Positions 10,956 to 20,399 of a stretch of DNA of 64,000 bases are shown piece after piece. The stretch lies in the NCBI GenBank assembly GCA_039704465.1, contig JASFAU010000007.1, positions 1,054,001-1,118,000 on the forward strand. Direction: 5' to 3'. Each line of letters opens with the position of its first letter. Within the stretch, counting starts at the first letter, position 1. The notes beneath the pieces were generated by a model. That model did not search any database. It had not been told where the DNA came from and was given only the letters and a program-made list of their open reading frames with translations. Source of the stretch: Plasmodiophora brassicae (taxonomy: Eukaryota > Endomyxa > Phytomyxea > Plasmodiophorida > Plasmodiophoridae). The position numbers were made by a program, and so were the translations under genes.

Positions 10956-11299
10956 CGTTCGTTGCGCAGGTCGAGGTGATATCTCGCGCCGGTCAGTGTG
11001 TGGCACCTGCCTGCCTGCACCTGGCGCCTGGATCCGGTCCCGCAGCCAGTCCCGGTGGTGGCAGCCGCCCGGTGGGTGGCCGCGTTCCCGTCCCCGGCCC
11101 TGCCACCCACATCTCTCTGCATCTCTCTCGTCGTGGCACGTTGCACGCATCGTATGGGTGCCCTATGCACATACCGGCCAGACGGGCGACCTCTGTTGGC
11201 GGACCCCGTCGCGCCGCGCCGCGCCGCACGCCGTCCTCGTACGTCGTTCCTACGAACGTCGGCTAGGTAGATTGAGGACGACCCGACGCGACTCGCCTC
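10956..11299. other. Intergenic, upstream of IBA57
   Basis: 344 bases between divergent genes with CATCTCTCTGCATCTCTCTC pyrimidine patches near 11110. No gene is visible; the probable promoter of the IBA57 homologue. Confidence 0.35.
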
Positions 11300-12513
11300 A
11301 TGTCGGTGCCGGCGTCGTCGCACATTCGGACGCGGCTCGTGTCGCGCGCCATTGTTCGGGTGGCCGGTGCCGATGCGGGGCAGTTCCTGCAGGGGCTGGT
11401 GTCCAACGAGGTCATGCCCGCCAAGTTCCTGGAGCGGCACCGCGGCCCCGCCGCCTACTGTGGCATGTTCTCCGCCCGGGGTCGGTACCTGTTCGACGCC
11501 TTCGTCGTCATGTCGCCTGTCGACTCCACGTACCTACTCGACATCCACGCCGGTTCGCTCGATGACGTTGTCCACCACCTGCGACGGTACAAGCTCCGAT
11601 CCCGCGTCGTTGTAAGGCCGATTCCGTGTTGCCGGGCGCCTGTTTCCGCTGGATCGGGGGTTTAACCTAGTCGCAGATCGAGGATGCGTCAAGGGAGTTC
11701 GAGTTGCACAGCTTCATCAGCCCCGACATCACCTACCTGCAGCATGTCGAGCGGTCGGTGCGGCACGCGCACTGCCACGAAACCGTCGCGTTCGTCGACC
11801 CGAGGCTCAACCATCTTGGCGTGCGCCTCATCCTGGCCAAGGGCGATACTGGCAACCAGATACAGACCGCCATCGGGGACGCATTCGTCCCGGGAGGTGA
11901 CGACGACGATCCCGAGCGCTTCTACACGTTGTGGTCCGTGCTGAACGGCGTTGCCCGATCCAATGTCGACCTGATCAAGGAGAAGACCATCCCGTTGGAA
12001 GCGAATATGTATCGGGCAGCAGTCCTATATTTCGGTGCGTGTGCTCACATCGGCCTTGCAGGGATTTTCTGAACGGCATCGCGTTCAACAAAGGCTGCTA
12101 TCTGGGACAGGAGCTCATAGGTTGGCCGGCCGTGGCCGCAACGGGCGTGGTACCTGCCGCTGACTACTTGTTGCTTTACAGCGCGAGCATACCACCAGGG
12201 TGTTATTCGCAAGAGAATCACCCCGGTGCTCCTGTCGGATGACAAGACGCTGACGCAATGCAGTCCACTGATCCAGTCCGGGACCTTCAGACCCGACTGG
12301 CCACATCATGCCGCACAGCAAGGCGCGCCGATCCTGACATCATCGGGCGACAAGGCCGGCACGATGCTGTCGTCGCAATCTGGCAACGCGGCCCTGGCGA
12401 TGATGCGACTGGAATTCCTGTTCGCCACGCGGACGGGTCCGCTAATGTGCGGGGACCACCAGGTGCATCCGGTTATCCCGAGCTGGTGGTTCACGCGAGA
12501 CCTGCGCTCATAG
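11300..12513 (+). CDS. IBA57: IBA57 homologue, mitochondrial 4Fe-4S cluster maturation factor
   Basis: Four exons, 11300-11611, 11671-12008, 12062-12120 and 12182-12513, joined by introns of 59, 53 and 61 bp with frame kept throughout; 346 residues. Family hallmarks: FLQGLVSNEV near the N-terminus (aminomethyltransferase/GcvT-like fold), GMFSARGRYLFDAF, then FNKGCYLGQELI around residue 226, which contains the conserved K-G-C-Y-x-G-Q-E motif spanning the exon 3 end, and GVIRKRITPV after the last intron. IBA57 works with ISCA1/ISCA2 in the mitochondrial matrix to build 4Fe-4S clusters for aconitase and lipoate synthase. Length is near the family's usual 330-370. The mitoferrin gene lies 3.2 kb downstream on the same strand. 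The start is the first ATG, and no strong transit peptide is obvious. Confidence 0.85.
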
Positions 12514-13185
12514 CCGTATAAAACCCGGGCGACATTGCACTTACTTGCCAGCGCAGTCCAGTCGTGTCCGTCCGCCGTGACGAGCGAGTGCGGCGTGATG
12601 CGCGATCGGCATGCCGGGGCCGGGCCTGCGCGGTGTACGTAGGTACGTACAGCAGGGAGGTATGTGCCGCCCGCCACGTCACGCTGCGGGGCAGCGGCGC
12701 ACATAGCGGGTCGCAAAAATGCGCGTGGTGTTGGCCCACGGACTGCGCGGTGGCTCGGTGTTGGAGGACGGTCCGTTCGCGCCCATCCTCATCGATCGCG
12801 CTTAATTCGTCGTCACGCGCACACCGACGGCAACACCCATGGCCATGTCGTCGACCATGGATACGGGTGGGGGGCCGCCCTCGCCGTCCCTCGTCGCCCT
12901 GCTGTCCCAGCAGTCGCCTTCGCTGACCTTCTCGTCGTCGCTCAGCCTGTCCTGCTTCAACACGTCGGCCATCTTCTCGACGCACGGCCCGACGTCGCCC
13001 TTCTCGATCGGCAAGCACCCGCCGTCGGCCTTCGACTGCCTGCTCGACAACTCGTCGCCAGGCGTGCTTGACGAGGTCAGTGAGCGCTGCAAGCGGGTGA
13101 CGGTTCGCGGCCCGTCACCTGCCTTTCTGCGTGTTTTTTGTCCTGTACTCACTGACTGACGCGTGCCTGGGGACAGCCGCCGCCC
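12514..13185. other. 672-bp interval with only weak open frames
   Basis: Two overlapping frames compete: plus 12839-13159 (106 codons, Ser-rich, starting MAMSSTMDTGGGPP) and minus 12802-13233 (143 codons, which would overlap the TFIIIC start). Neither has a recognisable domain. A small Ser-rich gene is possible, but I do not call it. Confidence 0.3.
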
Positions 13186-15305
13186 ATGGCACCTCTGCCA
13201 CGACCGCTGACCCTGTCCGGCCGAGCTGTCCATGCACCGACAGCGGCGCCGTCCCCATTCAAGGTCGGGTCGGGCGCCACGCTAACCGACGATATTGCGT
13301 CCGGCCTGGAACCCATTGCAACGCTCTCCATCCGGCCTGCTCTGCACGATGCCGTTCACTGGTCCGCCGACAACCATATTGCCGTGGTCGGCGCCCTCGA
13401 CATTGACATTGTTGTACGTCCCACATCTGTCGCGTTACGCTTTGGAATGCAGAACGTTTCCCCTGATGCGTTGCGCCTTTGGACAGGACGTGTCGGCTGG
13501 GGAATCGTCCATGGTGAAGATCCCGCTGGCGAAACCCATGACCAGCAACCAGGTGCTGTCCGTACCGGTTGCCATCAAGTCGGCACGCTGGTCGGGCCTT
13601 GGCTGTGGCCGTGATGGCGGCTGCGTGCTCGGCGTCGTCGTATCCGATGGACGTGCATTGCTGTTTTCGCAGGCGCCTGTGCCGCCGGCCCGCTGGACCC
13701 TATCAGAGAACGTGTCCGATACGCTCGGCCTGAATGACGTTGAAGCGCTTGATTGGTCGCCGTCGGTATCGGACCTCTTCGCCCTCGGTCTGACGCGCGG
13801 CTCTGTCATGCTACTGAGGCGCCAGCGTGATGCGACATTGGCGAAACTGGCATCGGTGGACACGCCTCGGCCAGTCTCCGATATGCGCTTCTCGGCGACC
13901 CGTCTCGCAGTCGTTACATCCGACTGCACCGTTCACGTTTACAACGTCATCAACGAAGGGTAAACCAGGCGAACGTTCTGGTCGTCGCTGTCAGTGTATC
14001 TCATTTCAAGTTCAGGACGAACCTATGTCCCGGCCTGTTGATTCGGCCCTTGTCGCCGCTGTCGGTCATTACGCAGCTGCGCTGGTCGCACGACTCGACG
14101 AAGCTGGCCTGCGCTATGGGCAGTGCCATTGTCGTCACCGACTTTTCCGATCCGGCCGGGGCGTCGTCTACGCCGCTCACCGCCCATGACCAGCCCGGAA
14201 TGATATCCGGTATGATCTGGTCGGCCTCGTCGACGACGCTGACGACGGTGTCCACGACGGGCCCTGCCATCCGGACCTGGTCTGTCCATGACAAGCAGCT
14301 GGAGCTGGTCCCAGATGCACCGATCTCTGCCTGCGATAATTTGGCAACGCGCTCTCTTCTGCCATACTGTGATGACGATGACGATGCCAACATTTACCTT
14401 CGGGGACATGCCGGCCTGGGTTCGTCGCCTGACGGTGCGTATCCGTTCGCCGCAGGTCCATGTGCAATGCGCTCACTGCCGTGAACAGGTCTGCTGGGCG
14501 CTGTTCTGGCCCCGATCATATCGAACGCTGCTGTCGGCCGATCCGGGAAGGCAACGTCACGACCGGACCTCGTGTTTGGTCTGTTCCTGGTGCCCGTTGA
14601 ACGGGATCCGCTCTCGGCGATAACGTCCCGCTCGGTCTACCTGGACAATGCTCGACGTGCGATTGCGGCTTGCTCGAGCGATGCCTTCGAGCGCATTGCC
14701 TGCGAACTGGAGGCCTGCCGATCCGACATGTCCGGCCTGCGAACAGCAAACGTTGTCAGGTGGGCGCTCTCGCATGGATCCTGTCTGGACGGCGAGACAC
14801 GCATCCGGCACTCGACACAGATCGCCGCCAACCTGGACACGCTGACGCGCCTGTACGCGTCGCGCGTCGTGGCTTGCTTCGTAGCGAAACCGTCGGCGGA
14901 GGCGCAGGCGGCTGTTCGCATCGCCGCACGGTTCTGCAACGACACCGAGCTGGTCGGCAAGGCCAATGAACTTCTGGAACGTGACGACAGCCTGGTGGAA
15001 ACTTGCCCAGTATGCAGGACGGAGGTATGATGTCGGCGACAAGGTAGTCGCCCGAGCGGTTTGTAGTTGACGACGTCTGTTTGTGTCAGGTGGCAACCAG
15101 TAGTCTGGTGCAAGAGTGTTGCGAGAAGGGCCACATTGCCGAGCGATGCAGCCTGACGCTGCGCCTGCTGGACACACCGGCGGGCCGATCGTGTGCGCTG
15201 TGCTCGCGCAGGTACGTCAGTGACGTCGGCCCCGCCTGGGCATCGCTGCACCCGCATGGGCCGACCATGTGCCCCATCTGCAACGTCCACACGAAATCGC
15301 TCTGA
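13186..15305 (+). CDS. TFIIIC delta-type subunit (GTF3C4/TFIIIC90-like): beta-propeller plus zinc finger
   Basis: Five exons, 13186-13413, 13487-13959, 14016-14434, 14489-15024 and 15090-15305; introns of 73, 56, 54 and 65 bp keep frame and give 623 residues. The N-terminus has propeller blades with HDAVHWSADNHIAVV, VEALDWSPSVSDLFALG and ITQLRWSHDSTKLACA, the WS-D-hydrophobic pattern of the TFIIIC N-terminal propeller. The C-terminus carries CPVCRTEV, then C.EKGHIAERCSLTLRLLD, CALCSRRY and CPIC: the TFIIIC-type zinc finger (CxxC, C-x-GH-x(4)-RC-LTL, CxxC, CxxC). In other eukaryotes this subunit bridges TFIIIC and RNA polymerase III at tRNA and 5S promoters. Vps-type propeller/RING proteins were considered, but the GH..RC.LTL core favours TFIIIC. 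Confidence 0.75.
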
Positions 15306-15666
15306 TCGTCGTCACGCTGCCGTCCCTTGCCCAGCCGCAAGGCCACCCTAATGCAGATACTGCACGCTCACACTTCTGTATTCTATTAAAGCTAAAGAGA
15401 GAAGGTTGTTCAATCATTGGCGTTGGCCGGATTGCCGGGCGTCTGTGTATTCGCAGAAGGGCACATCGTCGGACGGGATCACCGTTGTCTGGAAAGCGCG
15501 CGCCAGATGACCGACTACATAATATAGATAGGGAGTATGTTGTAGGTACGCGCAGGTCGGGGGTCGGCGGCGACTCGGGACCCCGACTCGGTTGCGGAGT
15601 CCGTGACGGAGGCGGTGGGGTGCGCGTCGCCTCGCGTCCATCCTCAGACACCGACCGGGTCGGCAC
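15306..15666. other. Intergenic, upstream of mitoferrin
   Basis: 361 bases with a slightly A+T-richer patch (TTCTATTAAAGCTAAAGAGA near 15380) and TATAATATAGATAG near 15517-15530 that could be promoter elements. No gene is seen. Confidence 0.35.
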
Positions 15667-16524
15667 ATGGCGGACCATGACCTGGAGGCGTTCGAACATA
15701 TGGGGTATGCGCAGGCCATGCTGGCCGGTGCGGCAGCGGGCATATCCGAGCACCTGTTCATGTTCCCCGTCGACACGGTCAAAACCCGATTGCAGGTCAT
15801 CGGGGTGCCGGGCATGCCCATCTACCGGGGCGTACTGCATGCGTTCAACAGCATTGTGCGACGGGAAGGCATCGCCCATCTGTACAAAGGGCTGCCGGCC
15901 ATCCTGCTGGGCGCAGTACCCTCCCACGCCGCCTACTTTGCGACGTACGAGTTCGTCAAGGACCATATAGGAGGGCGCGCTCCAGGCCACCACCCACTGA
16001 TAAACGGGTTCGCCGGTGCCTGTGCTGTCATGGCTCATGACGCCATTGTGACGCCGCTGGACGTTGTCAAGCAGCGCATGCAGGTCTATAAGTCGCAGCA
16101 CAACACGATCGTGTCCTGTGTCCGATCGATCGTCCGGCAGGAAGGCGCCGGTGTCCTGTTCGCGTCCTACCCGGTCACCGTCGCTATGAACGTGCCGTTT
16201 ATGGCCGTGCACTTTGCCACATACGAGAGCGTCAAGCTGCACCTCACCGACCACATGCACTGCCCGTCGATCACGTCGCATCTGATGGCAGGAGCGGCGG
16301 CCGGCGCCCTCGGCGGGTTCGTGTCGACACCCTTCGACGTCGTCAAGACCCGGATTCAGGTCAATGGCGACACGTCAGGCCTGCGGCATGTCCTGGCGAC
16401 GATCGCTGAACGGGAAGGGTACAGGGCGCTGTTCCAGGGCGCCATCGCGCGCTGCATGTACTTCACGCCGAGCGCCGCCATCTGCTGGACCACATACGAG
16501 GCGTTCAAGGCATGGCTGGCCTAG
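15667..16524 (+). CDS. Mitoferrin-type mitochondrial iron carrier (SLC25A28/37, MRS3/4 family)
   Basis: Intronless, 285 residues, the typical carrier length. Three mitochondrial-carrier repeats each bear the signature P-x-[DE]-x-x-[KR]: PVDTVKTR (about residue 34), PLDVVKQR (about 130) and PFDVVKTR (about 222). Six transmembrane helices are expected. The region VAMNVPFMAVHFATYESVK matches the M-N-x-P-F...HF.TYE block that separates mitoferrins from other carriers, and GLPAILLGAVPSHAAYFATYE matches the first repeat. It would move ferrous iron across the inner membrane for haem and Fe-S synthesis. The proximity to IBA57 fits a shared process but may be chance. Starting at ATG 15667 leaves only a short N-terminal tail before helix 1. 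Confidence 0.85.
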   Translation: MADHDLEAFEHMGYAQAMLAGAAAGISEHLFMFPVDTVKTRLQVIGVPGMPIYRGVLHAFNSIVRREGIAHLYKGLPAILLGAVPSHAAYFATYEFVKDHIGGRAPGHHPLINGFAGACAVMAHDAIVTPLDVVKQRMQVYKSQHNTIVSCVRSIVRQEGAGVLFASYPVTVAMNVPFMAVHFATYESVKLHLTDHMHCPSITSHLMAGAAAGALGGFVSTPFDVVKTRIQVNGDTSGLRHVLATIAEREGYRALFQGAIARCMYFTPSAAICWTTYEAFKAWLA

Positions 16525-16608
16525 GTGGTCGACCGACATCGGCAGCCTCATGTTTATATCTATGCGGATTCTAAACAGCACCATAACATCCCTGGTCATG
16601 CGGCAGTG

Positions 16609-17509
16609 TCATCCGAGAACGAATTCGGTGATGCGGGTGATGATGGCGACGGGCACCCTGGGCCACGATCCTGCCAGGAACGCGTGCAGGTCGTCGCGTC
16701 GAGCACGGCGCTGAGCGAGGCCATGCTGAATGGCACGGCGGACGGCCGGACGGATGTCGCCCGGGACCTTGATCTGGTCCAGTTCGGTATCAAGGAGAAG
16801 AGCGACTGGGTACCGAACACCGATGGCTTCCCGAACCAGGTACCGGATCAGGGGTAGGTGCCCGTGACGCAGGGCTAGAACGCCGGCCGATGCGGGCACT
16901 GGACTCGCGTACCGGTCCACCATCAGCCGAACCAGGTCGAGCCTGTTGTACAGAGCGGCTATCTCGATGGGCAGCTGCTCGGCCTGAGTACATGGCATCA
17001 GGCGCGTTTCTACAGACGTCGTGCATGAGCAACCTTGTTCCTGACGAATAGACACGGGCGACCGCCGGCGGCACTGAGCACCATGCTGGCGATATGGGAG
17101 TCACGCTGGCCCAGGAGAGCGGCATGCAGAACAGTGTTGCCATCGATATCGGCAACGTCGCCCCGAAGGCCGGCGGCTAGAAGCAGGGCAATCGTCGGGG
17201 CACTGCCGTGTACGGTGCCGACGTGCAATGCAGTACGCCGCCGGTAATCGGATCGGTGACGATCAGTGGGGTCCATCACAGATAAGATCAGCGTTGCAAC
17301 GACGACCTGATCGCATCTTGCCGCCCACCTACTCGCACATCACCGAGCAGTCAGCCTCGTTCGCCCTGCAGCAACTCCAGCAGGATATATAACCAGAGGG
17401 CAGTTCGACCAGACCGGTCGACCCAGTACCGGTTCCCGTCGGCGGCACCCAGGAATGATGCCACCGCGAACAGGTCGCCCGATTCGATGGCGTGTACGGG
17501 GTCGACCAT
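16609..17509 (-). CDS. Ankyrin-repeat protein
   Basis: Minus-strand gene with probable introns. The first segment from ATG 17509 reads HAIESGDLFAVASFLGAADG then RYWVDRSGRTAL. A second frame from about 17276 has RRRTALHVGTVHGSAPTI, LLLAAGL and VADIDGNTVLHAALLGQRDS. The last frame (about 17000-16609) has LPIEIAALYNRLDLVRLMVD and HGHLPLIRYLVREA, ending VAIITRITEFVLG. These are degenerate ankyrin helices (TALH..A, LLL.AG). An intron of about 25 bp or a longer one near 17030 must join the last two frames. Probably a protein-interaction scaffold; no specific orthologue is recognised, and exon limits are approximate. Confidence 0.55.
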
Positions 17510-17702
17510 GATCTCATAGTCGGGCGCGCGAGTTCAACTGGGCGTCTGGAACGTGATGCCAGCCAGTGCCAGACCACAGGCCAATAGCAGAGCAGGCCTA
17601 CAGTGGGTCAAGAGCAGCCACTACCTGCAGGTGCAACCCTTCATTGAATCCATAGTCATGAACAGGGCATAATAGTTCGGCCCCCTTGGAACAATCTACG
17701 AA

Positions 17703-18792
17703 CTACAGGTTGATTGTTAAGTCGGGTCGATGGGTGGTCAACTGGACGATCGTGGTGACACGGGACCCAACGACATTCAGTGTCTTCAGGGCAGGCGCAC
17801 TGATCAACGGGTCGACGTCATGGACGGGCGTCCGGGAGACGTCGAGCATCTCCAGGCGCGGGCAGTGCAGGGCCCATGGCAGGAGGTCATCCACCAGAGT
17901 GCCGTGCAGATTGACCTTGACGAGGGCGACGCAGTGCACTAACGGTTCGACGTCATCTACGCGGGTGTCGCGAGCATTCAGGACCTGCAGCACCGGGCAG
18001 TGTTGCAGTGGGCCCAGGTCGGCGACACGTGTGCCCCGTATACAGAGCCACTGCAGGAGCGGGCAGGACGACAGCGCCGCCAGATCGGTACAGTTCGTGT
18101 CCTGCAGGTCGAGATAGGTCAGGCGAGTGCAGTGCCCCAGGGCAGCAATGTCAGCGACGGGCGCATCGCGCAGGTTGACATGGACGATGGCCGGACAGAA
18201 GCCCAGCGCCGTGATGTCATAGACGCGGGTGCGGCGCAGGTTCACATGACGCAGGGCGGGGCAGGACGCGAGCGCATCGACTGACTGGATCTGCGTGCAT
18301 CCCGCTGCCTGCAGATCCTGCAGGCGCGGACACGACGACAACGCCGATAACGACCTGACCTGTACGGCCATACGAGGCACAGGTCAGCAACATGCACTGG
18401 TCCAAGTGCCGTACGCTGCTGACCAGAGTGTCGCTTATGTTCAGAGCGAGAAGCGCTGTGGCCGATTGCAACGCGGTGATCGATGTAACACCGGTACCGG
18501 CAATGGACAGCGAACGCATGCGCGGATGGTATCGGGCGAACTGGTGCACATGTCGGTCGCGAACCGCGTCGCCTCGATGACTGGCGTCGATGTCGACAAT
18601 GTGGCTGCCGACGCCGATATGCAGGTGGGTGCAGACGCGACGCAAGGCGCGCACGTCCCGATCCGTGCAGAACCGCAGGACCAGCGACGATGGCAACCAG
18701 GACCGCCCCAACACGTACTGAAGAGGTCCGTCGGCCCAGCGCCCTTCCGCATCGGGCGCTGCTGTAGTCGTGGGCATCGCGCCTGCCCTCAT
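17703..18792 (-). CDS. F-box-like / leucine-rich-repeat protein
   Basis: The N-terminal part (ATG 18792, or 18777) contains SWLPSSLVLRFCTDRDVRALRRVCTHLHI (split here only by reading order), an F-box-like LP..L...... D....R.VC pattern. About ten LRR units follow with the period CPxLxxLNxxxTxVxDIxAL, for example CPALRHVNLRRTRVYDITAL and CPVLQVLNARDTRVDDVEPL. One intron joins the two frames near 18400-18365; a 37-bp GT...CAG candidate keeps frame. The protein ends at 17703. The known role of F-box/LRR proteins is substrate choice for SCF ubiquitin ligases; the F-box here is weak, so a plain LRR scaffold remains possible. Confidence 0.6.
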
Positions 18793-18969
18793 CGGGTCGT
18801 CGCCGCACTTCTCATTCGCCGTCTCCGCCAGACCCACAAAACGTCGACACGATACCGGACGCACACGCGCGCTCGTACCAGTCTGCCTACCTACAGTAGA
18901 CTGACATCCATTTGTTCGAGACTATATCAACACGAGGCGTACTCCTGTAGACATCAAGCGCGTAGCGTC

Positions 18970-20045
18970 CTACTCGGCAGCCGGCGCCCCGTCCTGACGT
19001 TTGTCCTTGTCGAGGACCAACGAGACCAGGTAGTTGACTTGCGCGCTCGGTGCGTAATGGAAGGCCACCTTGCCGTCCTTGTCGCGCAGGCGCGCATCTG
19101 CAGACGCATTCAATGGGTTTGCCGTCGACGAACGGCATCGTAGAATGATATAGTACCAGCGCCCAGGTCGATCAGGTCGGCAGCCATCTCCTTGTCCCCT
19201 TCCATGCACGCCAAGTGCAACGCCGAGTGGCCAGCATTGTCGACAGCGTTAATGTTGACCCGCGGGTCCCGCACCAGCATCTCCACGATATCAGCCTTGC
19301 CTCGACTGGCGGCGCGATGCAGCGGCTGGGTCGGCCATGTCAGCAAACGCACGACGGCTCGGACGCTAGGCGCACCCCACGTACACACTGGCCAGACGCA
19401 TCAGAAATGCTCGGATTGGCACCGTTCTTAAGGAGCAGGTCAACGATCAGCGTGTTGCCCTTGGATGCGGCGTACATGATCGGCCTGGGAGTGCGCACAG
19501 TCAGTCGGTGACGGGGCGCAGCGCCGGATCGACGTACGTGCAACCGTTGTCGTTACGAGCGTGGCAGTTCGCCTTCTGTTGCAACAGCTGCCGGACCACA
19601 GGAACATGTCCGGCGCTGCATGCCGAATGCAATGGCGTCCAGTGCACCTGAGATACACGTTGAGATGCGCCCATCCGTCATCCATCATAAAACATTGGGC
19701 GCGGGGGCGGGCCGCTCCATGGACATTCCGACCTCATCGTCAACGTTGACGTCCCAGCGGTGTCGGATGAGGGCCTCCACAGCGCCATCGTGGCCATTAG
19801 CGGCGGCCCAGTGCAGGGCCGTTCGACCATTGCAGTCCTGATGTGATCAACGGGTGAGTTCATGCGGGCCAGGTGGTGGCCGTGTTGTACGGGGGCGCCG
19901 CCTGGGTGCAACACCCTACCTTGTACGACCGGACGTCGTCGTCGTCCGGATCCAGGCCATCGAGGTTCCTTTGTAGCACATCGATATCGTTGTGCATGGC
20001 CGCATTCAGTACGGTCGCTGCCATGTCAGCCGTCATGGTCGCCAT
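18970..20045 (-). CDS. Gankyrin/Nas6-like ankyrin protein (26S proteasome assembly chaperone candidate)
   Basis: Multi-exon minus-strand gene from ATG 20045. In order: MAATVLNAAMHNDIDVLQRNL, NGRTALHWAAANGHDGAVEA, WTPLHSACSAGHVPVVRQLL, IMYAASKGNTLIVDLLLKNG, PLHRAASRGKADIVEMLV, VDNAGHSALHLACMEGDKEM and a last capped repeat DARLRDKDGKVAFHYAP, ending at 18970. Six to seven ankyrin units in this order, with MYAASKGN and HLAC.E motifs, resemble gankyrin (PSMD10)/Nas6, which caps the Rpt3 C-domain during base assembly. Short introns interrupt nearly every repeat, so a linear reading shifts frame repeatedly. I support the family by motif order only; another small ankyrin protein cannot be excluded. 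Confidence 0.6.
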
Positions 20046-20399
20046 CCGAGTAGCGCGCAGCGGACGTCGCTGAGTGCTGCAGGGTCGATCCAGTGACCAA
20101 CGACGTCACGGACCGCAACGCCGAATGGCGGGGCCGGCCCTGCCTGCGCCCGCAACCGCATAGGTACGTATGTGCACCTATAATTATACGTAACGACCAG
20201 CCGCTGCTGCCAACTGCGATGTTCACGTTGGGTACCGCCGTCAAACATTGGCCGTACCGACAGAATTTCGCCGCTCGTATTACGAAGGGTGTGCTCGTGC
20301 CAGCACCGTCTGCGTGCGTTTCTGCGCCGCCCCGTCCCGTCGCGCTGGAACCGGCGTTATTATCGCCGCGGCGCGCGCGTGCGGTGCCGTACTTGCCCG
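20046..20399. promoter_or_regulatory. Divergent promoter interval (gankyrin-like - / TSC2 +)
   Basis: 354 bases between head-to-head starts. An A+T-rich core TATAATTATACGTAA at about 20178-20192 stands out in otherwise GC-rich DNA. No other gene is supported. Confidence 0.4.
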
